A stretch of DNA of 64,000 nucleotides from Candidatus Tokpelaia sp. JSC189. Its GTDB lineage: Bacteria; Pseudomonadota; Alphaproteobacteria; Rhizobiales; Rhizobiaceae. The position numbers and the translations under genes are program-made. The notes below the pieces were generated by a model. The model was given only the letters and a program-made list of their open reading frames with translations. It ran no database searches and was not told the origin of the DNA. The number at the start of each line of letters is the position of its first letter. The stretch's first letter is position 1. Location: positions 27,501 to 91,500 of the forward strand of contig QENA01000023.1 in assembly GCA_003331045.1 (NCBI GenBank), written 5' to 3'. This document shows, piece after piece, positions 48,335 to 58,606 of the stretch.

Positions 48335-49510
48335 TTAATAAATTACGGTTGCTGTGGCGATTGCGACAATACCCTCTTCCCGTCCGATAAAACCTAACAT
48401 TTCATTGGTAGTTGCTTTGACAGAAATGCGTTCAGGTGTGATACAGAGCATATCCTGCAATGCCCGGCTCATCGCCTGCCTGTAGGGGCTAATTTTGGGC
48501 ATCTCGGTAATTATCGTTATATCAACATTAGCAACGCGGCCTTTTCTTTCATGGATAAGACAGACTGCATGGCGGACAAATATTTCCGAAGCAATCCCTT
48601 TCCATTGTGGATTAGACGGAGGAAAGTGAGTGCCGATATCGCCTGCCCCATGGGTTGCGAGCAGGGCATCTGTCAGTGCATGCAGCGCCACATCGGCATC
48701 GGAATGGCCGGAAAGTTTTTTGTGCCAAGGAATTTTGACCCCACAGAGTATAACACCATCCCCTTTTTCAAGCTTGTGCACATCATAACCGGTTCCTGTT
48801 CGCACATCGGGAAACATGGTTTCATCCTTTTTCAGCCGCTTATCAGCTATTTCGATATCCACAGCCCAAGTGATTTTGATATTATCTACTGCGCCTTCAA
48901 TAATCTGCATCGGAATAGTATGCCACTCTGCAATTGCAGAATCATCTGTAAAATCATTCCGTCCCTCTGCGTATGCTGCTTCATGAGCTGCCAGAATAAG
49001 TGAATAGGGAAAGGATTGCGGTGTTTGTGCGGCAAAAAGCCGCTCACGGGGAATGGTAGCGGTCACATGATTTTTATCATCTACCCGTTTAAATGTATCA
49101 GAAACTGGCAGGGCAGGCAGAACGCCACTTGAGGGTGTCAGGGCGTCGTAGATAGCATCCAACTGCGCATGGCTAATAAACGGGCGTGCCCCATCATGAA
49201 TATGGACATAATGGGGGGATAGCTGTTGCAGATATTGTAATCCGGCTCTCGTCGAATCTTGGCGAGTGACCCCACCTTCTACAAGGATAACCTTAGTTGT
49301 AAGTTCTCCCAAAGCTTCTTGGCATAAGGCACGGTCATCCGGATGTATAACTAGCACAACGGGAGAAATACTACTATGAGATAGAAATGTGTCGACCGTG
49401 TGGCGGATCACCGGCATGCCGCCAATGGATGTATACTGCTTTGGCCCCTTGCCCTTTGTCCGCTCACCCCGGCCGGCTGCTAATATAATTGCTGCAATAG
49501 AAATAGGGAT
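48335..49510 (-). CDS. ispDF: Fused IspD-IspF of the methylerythritol phosphate pathway
   Basis: A bifunctional enzyme: an N-terminal cytidylyltransferase (IspD) and a C-terminal 2-C-methyl-D-erythritol 2,4-cyclodiphosphate synthase (IspF), two non-consecutive steps of isoprenoid synthesis. IspF starts near the G-T-G-Y-D-V-H motif, with G-H-S-D-A-D-V and A-T-T-N-E-M-L-G-F. IspD shows H-D-G-A-R-P-F and Q-T-P-Q-S-F. The conserved nucleotide-binding start A-A-G-R-G-E-R...G-P-K-Q-Y lies upstream of the first ATG (49417), in frame up to about 49510, but no ATG, GTG or TTG is in frame there. An ATG at 49515 is out of frame by one. So either a rare start codon is used or a one-base indel has hit the 5' end. 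From 49417 the protein would lack its CTP-binding loop. Confidence 0.88.
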   Translation of the reverse strand: MPISIAAIILAAGRGERTKGKGPKQYTSIGGMPVIRHTVDTFLSHSSISPVVLVIHPDDRALCQEALGELTTKVILVEGGVTRQDSTRAGLQYLQQLSPHYVHIHDGARPFISHAQLDAIYDALTPSSGVLPALPVSDTFKRVDDKNHVTATIPRERLFAAQTPQSFPYSLILAAHEAAYAEGRNDFTDDSAIAEWHTIPMQIIEGAVDNIKITWAVDIEIADKRLKKDETMFPDVRTGTGYDVHKLEKGDGVILCGVKIPWHKKLSGHSDADVALHALTDALLATHGAGDIGTHFPPSNPQWKGIASEIFVRHAVCLIHERKGRVANVDITIITEMPKISPYRQAMSRALQDMLCITPERISVKATTNEMLGFIGREEGIVAIATATVIY

Positions 49511-49532
49511 ACCTCATAAGATCTGAAAAATA

Positions 49533-49991
49533 TCAACGTGCTATCTGACAGGCTTCTTGTGGCTGATCAATGCCCAAGTGGGCACGGTTAGTTGGCCGCT
49601 GCAGATCTGCAATAGTAGTTGCTGACAATATGTCAAAGAAAGCGTTGAGTGCCTTGCTTAAGGTTACATTGAGACCACAGGCATTAACCAAAGGGCATTC
49701 GGTTGTGTCATTTTCGAAACAAGCAGCCATGGCAAAATTGTCTTCTGTTACTCGCACCACATCGGCAACCGTGATTTCTGCTGGCGGTTTTGCGAGTTTT
49801 ACGCCGCCATTGCGTCCACGAACGGTCTGCATCAATCCTGCCTCAACAAGAGGATGCAGTATCTTGAATAGAAACAATTCCGAAACAGAATAGGCTTTGG
49901 CAATTTCAGGCACGCGGCTCAACTCACCTTCGTTGGCTACGCAGTACATCAACATTCGCATAGCGTAATTGGTCTGTTTGGTGAGTCGCAT
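49533..49991 (-). CDS. rirA: Rrf2-family iron-responsive regulator RirA
   Basis: A 152-residue iron-sulfur regulator that represses iron uptake genes under iron-replete conditions in Rhizobiales. The winged-helix N-terminus (M-R-L-T-K-Q-T-N-Y-A-M-R-M-L-M-Y-C) is followed by a dimer helix. The three cluster cysteines are in A-A-C-F-E-N-D, E-C-P-L-V and N-A-C-G-L (about residues 91-106). R-G-R-N-G-G-V-K-L-A is the wing. It is encoded next to ispDF, in the same direction, 22 bases apart, so co-transcription is possible. The upstream region is AT-rich and long. Confidence 0.93.
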   Translation of the reverse strand: MRLTKQTNYAMRMLMYCVANEGELSRVPEIAKAYSVSELFLFKILHPLVEAGLMQTVRGRNGGVKLAKPPAEITVADVVRVTEDNFAMAACFENDTTECPLVNACGLNVTLSKALNAFFDILSATTIADLQRPTNRAHLGIDQPQEACQIAR

Positions 49992-50740
49992 AATTCTGTT
50001 CCTTTACATAATCCTTGCTTTAATTTCTGGTCCAAACCTCTCCTAAGTTATATAAAATATTTTGAGAAATATGAACCTTATCTCCCGACTTTTAAATATT
50101 TACGTCTAGCATAATAATACGCCTGTAATAATAAAATTGGCCTTTCCAAGATTTTTATAGCGGATATAATCTACTTGGCATGGAATTTTTATTATATACC
50201 CTATTATCTGTAGGTTTTTTTCTTTATTGACTGGGATTATACAGTTTTGCAACATTAATATTGTATACTTTGAGATGAATTAAGGAAATCTGGGCATGAT
50301 TTGGAAAATACAACATGCTTTTTTCGGTTGTTATGACCTTAGATACCCATGCCGGTGGTTGGTGGGGTTGCAGCTGTGATACTTAGAAGATTATGGAACT
50401 TGACCGTTGATTTGATACCAAATATTAGAATAAGTATTATGGACTCTTGTTAGTCTTGTAAATATTTATACAGGGACTGGGCTTGCAAATAGCTTTTTAA
50501 GCTAACATGGTTTTATAGTTTGATAACCTGCAGTTTTTGCTTTTTAATTTCTACTAAAATACTAGCGTCAGCTTACACTTCAGGCAATCGAGTGCGATTT
50601 ACGCCATATATTTTGCTGCGTCATGCGATGAGTTAATTATCATCTCAAGCGATTCCGGAAGGGAGGAAGATCTATGTAATTCTGCCTAGGTCTCCAAATT
50701 TAGGAGCTAATTTTTGTCAACTCGGTAAAATTTCAACCCG
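49992..50740. other. Intergenic region left of the ntrY relic
   Basis: About 0.75 kb. In several Rhizobiales dusB, ntrB and ntrC lie between ispDF and ntrY; I see no trace of them. It may include the unrecognisable 5' third of ntrY and the rirA promoter. Stops interrupt all frames. Confidence 0.5.
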
Positions 50741-52200
50741 GTGCACATGATTTTTTGGCGTTATCCTCAAGATGATAGTATTGAGAATGCTTGGCATTAT
50801 ACATTGCAGTTGACAGAGATTGATATCAACTATTATCGTCTCAAGTTGAGGTCAGTCGTGTTTTGGCCCAGATTGCCCTTTTTGTCCTTAATATTTCCGC
50901 CTATTTTCTTGTCATGTTGGTTTCGGCTATCTGGGCAGAAATTGTCGTTTCTGATAGGCTGGTACGGTCAATCCGGCTTCCGATCGGTGCCGCTGCCGAT
51001 TCTGACTCTATCAATATGCGAGATTATTGTTCCTGTTCGCTCAAAGGATAGTGATGTTGGTCAAGTTGTTCCTGCGTAACGAGTTGATAACTGCCAACGA
51101 GCGATTGATGAACGTCGCCGTTTTCTAAAGCTACGCTTTCCTGTATAACAGTGACTGTGATTAGTGTGGATGATGAAGGGTATATCATATAATATTATTA
51201 ACCGGTCTGCCGAAACCATGTTTGGTTTTGATCCGCAAGCCTGATCGGTGTCAGACAGGTTTTGAAGGTGACACGTTCATCTGCAGGAAAAATCAATCGT
51301 GACCAGATTACTGTTACCTAAGAAGGGTCGCGCGCGTTTATAGTATTGAGATTATCATTGAGGATTTATGAATACGGAAAACCATTCTTGGGTTATGACA
51401 ATCGATGACATTAATAGATTCTGATTAAAGGGCAACGTTCTTCACGCTTGGGCGAAGATTATTCATAGTGTATAGCATTATGAGATCAAAATCTACTGAC
51501 TTCTATTATCATCTCAGCTGTCGGCTGAGCGTATCCGCCGACATTAGGGCAAGATTATTGCCAGAGGATAGAGGAGGAGGGTAACGATTATGCGGCAAGT
51601 TGAAGACATCGGGCAGATGTTGGATGAATTTCATCCTCTAAAGCGCTTACGCCTAAGCCGAAACTATTATAGATGAATCTATATGATTCGTTGTGAAAAG
51701 TAATGTTTTTAGTTAAGATTTCATGACAGGATATTGTTTTTGAATAGGGTATCAAAGGAGAAGCCACTTGTTGGTGCATTCGACAGCCGCCTGATCAGGC
51801 AAAATTCCAACTAATGTCATAAAAAATGCTAGCAAAGCATGTGGACGGAGAATAGAGGCATATTGAATGGCCGTATAATCTGGTGCAAGTAGTGTAAAAA
51901 GGGATAAACTATAACTATCGATATTATCGATAGTGGCAAGGATTTTCTAAAGGAACATCGGGAAAAGCTGTTTAAAATTTATATAACTATGCGAGAATAA
52001 TGTATGGCTCTTGGGCTGATGTTTATTGTGCGTAAAATTATCGAGGAACACATTGAGGAACACAGTGGGTATCTGGAATTGCTTAATGCTTCTAAAACAG
52101 ATTATGAGAGGCGTGAATCCATGATTCACATGGTTTTTCGAGTTGCAAACAAAGATAAAAAGCAGGTGTTGCCTGTTAAAAAACAAGTGAATGATTATGG
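50741..52200 (+). pseudogene. ntrY: Sensor histidine kinase NtrY, extensively decayed
   Basis: Pieces of NtrY appear in order across several frames. Before and in the last transmembrane helix are A-Q-I-A-L-F-V-L-N and V-S-A-I-W-A-E-I-V-V-S-D-R-L-V (50863 onward). N-E-L-I-T-A-N-E-R near 51080 is the linker, and I-I-N-R-S-A-E-T-M-F-G-F-D-P near 51190-51240 the PAS domain. A-W-A-K-I with a damaged H-box (H-Y-E-I-K, near 51476) leads to Q-L-S-A-E-R-I-R-R near 51515 and R-Q-V-E-D-I-G-Q-M-L-D-E-F near 51595. The ATPase tail is I-V-R-K-I-I-E-E-H...L-E-L-L-N-A at 52004-52207. The tail carries a small duplication, E-E-H-I-E-E-H. Many stops and frame changes rule out a functional kinase. Confidence 0.85.
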
Positions 52201-53558
52201 CCGCTGATATTCTGATTGTTGAGGATGAAGCGGATATTCGTGAATTTGTAGCAGGGATTTTAAGCGATAAGGGCTATGAAATACGTGTGGCTGCCGATGC
52301 CGATGAAGCATCGCTTGCAATTAATGAGCGTCTGCCACAACTGATTTTCTTGGATATCTGGCTATACGGCAGCCGACTCAGCGGGCTTGCATTACTTGAT
52401 GAAATCAAGAGTCATTTCAATTTGCCAGTTGTGATGATTTCCTGCCATGGCAATATTGAAACAGCAGTTTCGGCAATCAAGCGTGGGGCTTACGATTTTA
52501 TTGAGAAGCCGTTCAAAGCTGATCATCTGCTGCTTGTGGCAGAGCGTGCCCTTGAGACATCAAAGCTCAAGCGTGAAGTGGAGGAACTACGCAGGAATGT
52601 AGTTGATAAACCAGAATTTATTGGAAATTCCTCAATTATGAATCAGTTGCGGCAGACAATTGAAAAAGTTGCCTCGAGCAACAGCCGTGTCATGATTACT
52701 GGGCCATCGGGTTCAGGCAAGGAAATGACAGCGCGGATGATTCATGCTATGTCATCCCGTGCTAACGGGCCGTTTGTGGTGTTTAATGCAGCGATAGTTA
52801 CAGATGAGCGTTTGGAGATAGAGCTTTTCGGTACGGAAATGACTAGAGAGGAATGTAAAATCGGTGCACTTGAAGAGGCGCACGGTGGTGTTCTATATCT
52901 TAATGAAGTTGCCGATATACCGCGTAAGACACAGAACAAGATTTTACGGGTTCTGACTGAACAGAAGTTTGAGCGGGTTGGAGAAACTAACCCGGTGACG
53001 GTTGATGTGCGTATCATTTCATCAACAGCCCAGAATCTTGAAGAATTAATTGCTGAAGGTTATTTCCGTGAAGATCTGTTTCATCGTCTTTCGGTTGTGT
53101 CGATTTCTGTACCGCCGTTGGCAAGGCATCCTGAGGATATTCCCATTCTGGTGGATCATTTCATGCGTCAGATTGCCCGGAAGGCAGGCATAAAGTTGCG
53201 TCCCGTGGGTGATGATGTAATGGCGGTGCTGCAGGCCCATAGCTGGCCGGGCAATGTTAGGCAGTTGCGCAATAATGTGGAACGGCTGCTTATTCTTACT
53301 CGTGATGATAACTGTGAGGAGCCGATCACAGCTGATTTATTGCCCGCAGAAATCAGTGATATACTTCCCTGCATCTCTTCTGATACAGATCAACATATTA
53401 TGACTTTGCCTTTGCGCAAGGCAAGGGAGATATTTGAAAGGGGATATCTGCTTGCACAAATTAACCGGTTTAGTGGCAATATTTCCCGCACGGCCGAATT
53501 TATCGGCATGGAACGTTCAGCCTTGCATCGCAAGCTCAAGTCACTTGGGTTATCATAA
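52191..53558 (+). CDS. ntrX: Response regulator NtrX
   Basis: A 455-residue NtrC-family regulator. The receiver domain (residues 3-120) has I-V-E-D-E-A-D, the phospho-acceptor aspartate in I-F-L-D-I-W-L and the lysine in F-I-E-K-P-F. The AAA+ domain has Walker A G-P-S-G-S-G-K-E; the Walker B region is L-Y-L-N-E-V-A-D, with asparagine in place of the usual aspartate, and no GAFTGA loop, as expected for alphaproteobacterial NtrX. A Fis-type helix-turn-helix closes it (N-I-S-R-T-A-E-F-I-G-M-E-R-S). The cognate kinase gene upstream is a relic, but this frame is undamaged. ATG 52191 or 52197; it overlaps the end of the ntrY relic. trkA starts two bases after its stop. Confidence 0.93.
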   Translation: MIMAADILIVEDEADIREFVAGILSDKGYEIRVAADADEASLAINERLPQLIFLDIWLYGSRLSGLALLDEIKSHFNLPVVMISCHGNIETAVSAIKRGAYDFIEKPFKADHLLLVAERALETSKLKREVEELRRNVVDKPEFIGNSSIMNQLRQTIEKVASSNSRVMITGPSGSGKEMTARMIHAMSSRANGPFVVFNAAIVTDERLEIELFGTEMTREECKIGALEEAHGGVLYLNEVADIPRKTQNKILRVLTEQKFERVGETNPVTVDVRIISSTAQNLEELIAEGYFREDLFHRLSVVSISVPPLARHPEDIPILVDHFMRQIARKAGIKLRPVGDDVMAVLQAHSWPGNVRQLRNNVERLLILTRDDNCEEPITADLLPAEISDILPCISSDTDQHIMTLPLRKAREIFERGYLLAQINRFSGNISRTAEFIGMERSALHRKLKSLGLS

Positions 53559-53560
53559 CA

Positions 53561-54937
53561 ATGCGGGTTATTATTTGCGGTGCCGGCCAAGTTGGTTACG
53601 GCATAGCTGAAAGGCTGGTTGCTGAGCAGGTTGATGTTACAGTTATTGATCAGAATCCAGAGTTGATTGATATCATCCATGATACGCTTGATGTACGAGG
53701 GCTGGTCGGGCATGGCTCGCATCCTGATATGCTTACTGCTGCCGGAGCAGCGGAAGCCGATATGATTATTGCTGTGACATTATATGATGAGATCAATATG
53801 ATTGCTTGCCAAGTGGCGCATTCTCTCTTCAATGTTCCGACTAAAATTGCCCGAGTACGTTCTCAGTCATATCTTGATCTAAGGTACCAGCCTCTTTTTT
53901 CACGCGATAACCTGCCTATTGATATGGTCATTTCACCAGAAATCGAAGTTGGTGAGATGGTTTTGCGCCGGATTGCAAAGCCTGGAGCTCTTGATATTTT
54001 GGTTGCTGCAGACGGTAATATTACGGTTTTTGCCATTGAATGTCTCGATAATTGTCCGGTACTCAATACACCATTGCGACAGCTGACAAGTCTCTTTCCC
54101 GACCTACTTGTAACGGTTGTTGGTATCAAGCGCGGACAGCAACTGTTTATCCCCAATGCAAACGATGCGCTTCAAGCGGGAGATATTGCCTATATTACGG
54201 CTGCGACCAGCCAAGTTCATCGCACATTCATACTTTTTGGCTATGAAGAGCCGGATACAAAGCGTATTATTATTGCCGGTGGCGGTAATATAGGTCTTTA
54301 TGTGGCCCGTGCCATTGAGAAGCGGGACTACCGGGTCAATGTCAAGATTATAGAATCTAACCGCAAACGTGCGCTTTTCATCACTGATTATCTGGAGCAG
54401 ACCCCGGTTCTGCATGGTAGTGCGCTTGATCAGGCTATATTGCAGGAAGCGTTGGCTGAGGATACGGATCTCATGATTGCGCTTACCAATCAGGAACAGG
54501 TTAATGTTCTTAGTGCGATGATGGCAAAGCGCCTAGGTTGTAAGGCCAATATGATTTTGGTCAATAACCCTTTGTATGAAGAATTTACCAAGACTAACGG
54601 TGTTGATGCCCATATCAATCCGCGCAATGTTGTGGTATCGAAAATATTGCAGCAGGTGCGGCGTGGGCGTATCCGTGTTGTTCATTCCATTGCGCATGGC
54701 CAAGCGGAAATCATCGAGGGCCAAGCCCTTGAAACGTCACTTCTTGTCGGCAAACCGGTTTCTGAACTTCGCCTACATGAAAAATTGCGGCTTGGTTCTA
54801 TTTATCGTAATGGCGAAATTATCCGACCTGTAGGTGCAACTTGTATCCAACCCGGTGATTCTGTTGTAATTTTCGCCTTAATTGAGGCCGTACATGATGT
54901 TGAACAGATGTTTCGGGTCAGCTTGGATTTTTTTTGA
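53561..54937 (+). CDS. trkA: Trk potassium transporter peripheral NAD-binding protein TrkA
   Basis: A 458-residue cytosolic regulator of TrkH-type K+ uptake, built as two tandem RCK units. The first nucleotide-binding motif is I-C-G-A-G-Q-V-G-Y-G-I at residue 4 onward; the second is I-A-G-G-G-N-I-G-L-Y-V-A-R near residue 237. Each is followed by a TrkA-C domain. Full length, translated directly after ntrX. In relatives hfq and hflX follow; here a glycosyltransferase gene follows instead. Confidence 0.95.
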   Translation: MRVIICGAGQVGYGIAERLVAEQVDVTVIDQNPELIDIIHDTLDVRGLVGHGSHPDMLTAAGAAEADMIIAVTLYDEINMIACQVAHSLFNVPTKIARVRSQSYLDLRYQPLFSRDNLPIDMVISPEIEVGEMVLRRIAKPGALDILVAADGNITVFAIECLDNCPVLNTPLRQLTSLFPDLLVTVVGIKRGQQLFIPNANDALQAGDIAYITAATSQVHRTFILFGYEEPDTKRIIIAGGGNIGLYVARAIEKRDYRVNVKIIESNRKRALFITDYLEQTPVLHGSALDQAILQEALAEDTDLMIALTNQEQVNVLSAMMAKRLGCKANMILVNNPLYEEFTKTNGVDAHINPRNVVVSKILQQVRRGRIRVVHSIAHGQAEIIEGQALETSLLVGKPVSELRLHEKLRLGSIYRNGEIIRPVGATCIQPGDSVVIFALIEAVHDVEQMFRVSLDFF

Positions 54938-54955
54938 AACGGAGGTATAGGAGTT

Positions 54956-55753
54956 ATGGACATTTGTACTTTCTGGTTTGGTGATAAATTGCGTACAGTT
55001 GACCGGATCTGCCTTTCCTCGATGGTTAGGGCTGGACAGTGTGTTAAGCTGTTTGTTTATGGGCCAGTTAAAAATGTTCCCGAGGGGGTGGAGCTGCATG
55101 ATGCTGAGGCTATCGTGCCGCAATCTCTGCTTTATTGGGTAGATCCTGATTATCCATCATTTAAGCCATGGCTATCCATTGTACAGTTTAGCGATATTTT
55201 CCGCATTATGTTAATGAAACATAGCCAAGGGACTTGGCTTGATACGGATGTCTATCTGGTTAAACCATTTGAACCTGATCCTAGACAGATATGGTTTGCG
55301 CGTGAGAATCGGACCCGGGTCGGTGTTTCTGCCCTTTATCTGCCGCCTGATAACCCGATTATCAGAGAATTTGAGGATTATCTTCAGGGCAATAACCTTA
55401 TCCCCAACTGGTTGGGCTTTAAACGCCGGGTCTGGAAGCCGACTGTTTTGCGATATAAAGGTCTGCCTGTCCGACCTAACCGGCTGGGAATTACAATTTT
55501 TGGTAATGATGGCATTTCGCGTCTTGCAAAGCGTTTTGGCTTTTTTGATCAGGCAAAATCCAGAGAGACGTTTTATTATTGGACAGGCCGTAAGTCCGAG
55601 CGTATTTTTGATCCTGTCTATGGACTAGAGCCGCTTCATCACCCAGATTTTATAGGTTTTCATATTCATAAAAAGGCATTGACCAATGAGCCGCCGAAAA
55701 CAGGAAGTTTTTATGACTTGGCTTTCAGGGGAGTAATCCGGCCGGATGTGTGA
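54956..55753 (+). CDS. Glycosyltransferase of the DXD sugar-binding (GT32-like) type
   Basis: A 265-residue cytosolic protein likely to transfer a sugar from a nucleotide donor. The DXD motif lies in G-T-W-L-D-T-D-V-Y-L-V-K-P at about residue 95, preceded by F-S-D-I-F-R-I-M-L-M, as in GT32/capsular polysaccharide transferases (Gly_transf_sug). No signal peptide or membrane helix is seen. AGGAG stands just before the ATG, 19 bases after trkA. It is not part of a polysaccharide cluster, so acceptor and product are unknown. Confidence 0.8.
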   Translation: MDICTFWFGDKLRTVDRICLSSMVRAGQCVKLFVYGPVKNVPEGVELHDAEAIVPQSLLYWVDPDYPSFKPWLSIVQFSDIFRIMLMKHSQGTWLDTDVYLVKPFEPDPRQIWFARENRTRVGVSALYLPPDNPIIREFEDYLQGNNLIPNWLGFKRRVWKPTVLRYKGLPVRPNRLGITIFGNDGISRLAKRFGFFDQAKSRETFYYWTGRKSERIFDPVYGLEPLHHPDFIGFHIHKKALTNEPPKTGSFYDLAFRGVIRPDV

Positions 55754-56012
55754 GAAGAAAGCTAGGCGTATGCATGTTTTCCATTGCAGGCGAAGACCAT
55801 GCAATTTATTCAGACAAACTGTTTTGATATCTTGCAAAATGCATGAATATTACTCTATCCACTAGGATCGGGCTGCCATAGATGCCCTCAATCTGTTAAA
55901 GTAGCGGTAGGGCGTTGCCATTTTATTTTTATACATTATCTGAACGCAAAAGTGGTTTCATATTTTTTCTGGAAATGCTTTATGGAATGCAGAAAAACCA
56001 AAGGCTGGAAGA

Positions 56013-56639
56013 ATGAGTGATCCAATCAAGACTGCAATGAACCTTGTTCCTATGGTGGTTGAGCAGACCAATCGGGGGGAACGTGCTTATGATATTTTTT
56101 CTCGATTGCTAAAGGAACGCATCATTTTTATCAATGGTCTGATTGAGGATGGGATGGCCATGCTGGTTTGTGCGCAGCTTCTGTTTTTAGAGGGCGAAAA
56201 TCCGAAGAAGGAAATCAGCCTTTATATTAACTCCCCTGGTGGATATGTGACATCGGGTATGGCCATTTATGATACGATGCGGTTTATTCAACCAATGGTA
56301 TCTACGCTGTGTATTGGTCAGACGGCTTCCATGGGCTCTCTACTTCTGACTGCCGGCGCTAGGGGACACCGTTTTGCATTACCCAATGCGCGTGTCATGC
56401 TGCATCAGCCTTCGGGTGGTTTTCAAGGGGCTGCTTCAGATATACAGCGTCACGCCCAAGATATTCTGAAGCTGAAGCGACGCCTAAACGAGATTTACGT
56501 TACCCATACCGGGCAGGATTACAAGACAATTGAGCAGACACTGGATCGTGATTATTTTATGTCCGCTGCTGAGGCCAATGATTTTGGTTTGATTGATGCG
56601 GTTCTGGAAAAGCGGACGATGCTGCAGGAGAATACTTAA
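56013..56639 (+). CDS. clpP: ATP-dependent Clp protease proteolytic subunit
   Basis: The canonical 208-residue ClpP that forms the 14-mer chamber. The catalytic serine is in Q-T-A-S-M-G-S, the histidine in V-M-L-H-Q-P-S-G-G and the aspartate region in L-D-R-D-Y-F-M-S. N-terminal [14 protein letters not shown] is a standard propeptide junction. It is followed by clpX after about 290 bases and then lon, the usual quality-control cluster. GGAAGA precedes the ATG. Confidence 0.97.
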   Translation: MSDPIKTAMNLVPMVVEQTNRGERAYDIFSRLLKERIIFINGLIEDGMAMLVCAQLLFLEGENPKKEISLYINSPGGYVTSGMAIYDTMRFIQPMVSTLCIGQTASMGSLLLTAGARGHRFALPNARVMLHQPSGGFQGAASDIQRHAQDILKLKRRLNEIYVTHTGQDYKTIEQTLDRDYFMSAAEANDFGLIDAVLEKRTMLQENT

Positions 56640-56931
56640 AGCCATGTAATTATTGTGTAGAAAATTGAAATCTAGAGAGGTTGTTTGATTTTACTCTGTG
56701 GATAGTTTTTTGCTGCAGCTTTTTAGTAGACATCTTATTAGCTTTACGTTTACGTATCTTCGTTTACACGAGAAACGCTTTAAGATTTCAAATCATTAGA
56801 TGTGAATAACCGGAAAATGTTGCTGTAAAGCGTATTTACTATGTGTTTTTTTGTAAAAATAGGGCCGTATGAAACTGGGTTAATGAATAGTAAATTTATC
56901 TTTATGCGGGAATTGGGAAGGGTATAGGCTG

Positions 56932-58206
56932 ATGAGCAAAATCGGAAATAATAAAGGCGATTCTAAAAACACACTTTATTGCTCATTTTGCGGAAAAAGC
57001 CAGCATGAAGTGCGCAAGCTGATTGCTGGGCCTACAGTTTTTATCTGTGATGAGTGTGTAGAGCTCTGCATGGATATTATCAGGGAAGAGAACAAGTCCT
57101 CTTTTGTCCGGGCGCGGGAAGATGTTTCCACCCCGCAGGAAATCCTGTCCGTTCTGGATGATTATGTAATTGGGCAGTCTTATGCTAAGCGAGTTCTATC
57201 TGTGGCCGTGCATAACCATTATAAACGGCTGGCACATCAAGCAAAGAATTTAGATATCGAGCTGACAAAATCAAACATTCTTCTGGTTGGCCCGACGGGT
57301 TGCGGGAAGACCTATCTGGCTCAGACACTGGCGCGTATTATTGATGTGCCCTTTACCATGGCGGATGCAACTGCGCTGACTGAGGCAGGATATGTCGGTG
57401 AAGATGTGGAAAATATAATTCTTAAACTTTTGCAGGCGGCTGATTACAATGTCGAACGAGCACAGCGCGGTATTGTTTATATTGATGAAGTTGATAAAAT
57501 CAGCCGCAAGGCAGATAATCCATCTATAACCCGTGATGTTTCAGGTGAAGGAGTGCAGCAGGCTCTTTTGAAGATTATGGAAGGGACAATAGCCTCTGTC
57601 CCTCCCCAGGGTGGACGCAAGCATCCTCAGCAAGAGTTTCTACAGGTTGATACGACTAATATCCTTTTTATTTGTGGCGGTGCTTTTGCCGGGCTTGATA
57701 AGATCATTTCAGCCCGAGGTGAGAAGACATCTATTGGTTTTTCGGCAAAGATTCCAGCTTCCGATAATGGTAAGATCAGCAAGATTTTTTATGATCTTGA
57801 ACCTGAGGATCTGTTAAAATTTGGTCTCATTCCAGAATTTGTTGGCCGTCTTCCGGTTGTTGCAACGCTTGAGGATTTGGATGTTGAAACGCTGATGCAA
57901 ATTTTATCTGAACCCAAGAATGCTCTTATCAAGCAATACAAGCGGCTTTTTGAAATGGAGGATGTAAAGCTAACGTTTCATGATGATGCGCTGCGTGCAA
58001 TTGCTAATAAGGCCATTGACCGTAAAACCGGTGCGCGTGGATTACGCTCTATAATGGAAAAGATATTGCTGGATACGATGTTTGAATTGCCGAGACTGGA
58101 AGGGGTAAGAGAGGTTGTTATCTCTGGCGATGTTGTGGAAGGGGCAGCTTATCCGCTTTATATTTATGCTGAGTGGCCTGATGAAAAAGGCAATGCATCT
58201 GCGTGA
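56932..58206 (+). CDS. clpX: ATP-dependent Clp protease ATP-binding subunit ClpX
   Basis: A 424-residue AAA+ unfoldase. The N-terminal C4 zinc domain is C-S-F-C-G-K-S and C-D-E-C-V-E-L-C (residues 17-47). Walker A G-P-T-G-C-G-K-T, pore loop G-Y-V-G, Walker B V-Y-I-D-E-V-D-K, and the ClpP-docking loop K-T-S-I-G-F-S-A are all intact. Complete length. The 290-base gap from clpP may hold its own promoter. Confidence 0.97.
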   Translation: MSKIGNNKGDSKNTLYCSFCGKSQHEVRKLIAGPTVFICDECVELCMDIIREENKSSFVRAREDVSTPQEILSVLDDYVIGQSYAKRVLSVAVHNHYKRLAHQAKNLDIELTKSNILLVGPTGCGKTYLAQTLARIIDVPFTMADATALTEAGYVGEDVENIILKLLQAADYNVERAQRGIVYIDEVDKISRKADNPSITRDVSGEGVQQALLKIMEGTIASVPPQGGRKHPQQEFLQVDTTNILFICGGAFAGLDKIISARGEKTSIGFSAKIPASDNGKISKIFYDLEPEDLLKFGLIPEFVGRLPVVATLEDLDVETLMQILSEPKNALIKQYKRLFEMEDVKLTFHDDALRAIANKAIDRKTGARGLRSIMEKILLDTMFELPRLEGVREVVISGDVVEGAAYPLYIYAEWPDEKGNASA

Positions 58207-58606
58207 ATGTTTTTAAAAGATATTTGAAATGTTAATGACTAGTCTTATATGTTTTTTCTATTCGTGTTTGGTTATTTAGAATATGCTGAAAAGCTTCTAA
58301 GCGCTGGCAGAATAAGATAATACTACTTTAATAATATTATCTTACTATAATAATCAGGAAAGAAGCTGCATTCTTGCTTTATATTCCCCAGGACCCTTGA
58401 GCTTGTATATTGTTGTTCCTAACTATAATAATTCAAGTAATTGTGTATTTTTTATTTCTACGGATGCGATTATTTGGTTATTTAGTGATCTTCAAATGGG
58501 CTGATGGCAGAACCATTTAGTGGGGTTTAATGCGTGCGCCTTATCGGCTTTTTGGGAAAAAAGCTTACGGCAAGGGGGCTTATCAGGATTCTGGAAAGGA
58601 TAAAAA
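58207..58606. other. Intergenic region between clpX and lon
   Basis: About 400 bases without a gene. A TATAAT lies at 58424-58429 with CTTG and TTGAG elements 16-25 bases upstream (58396-58407), a possible promoter of lon, but the spacing suits neither the housekeeping nor the heat-shock sigma consensus well. GGAAAGGATAAAA before 58607 is the lon ribosome-binding site. Confidence 0.4.
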
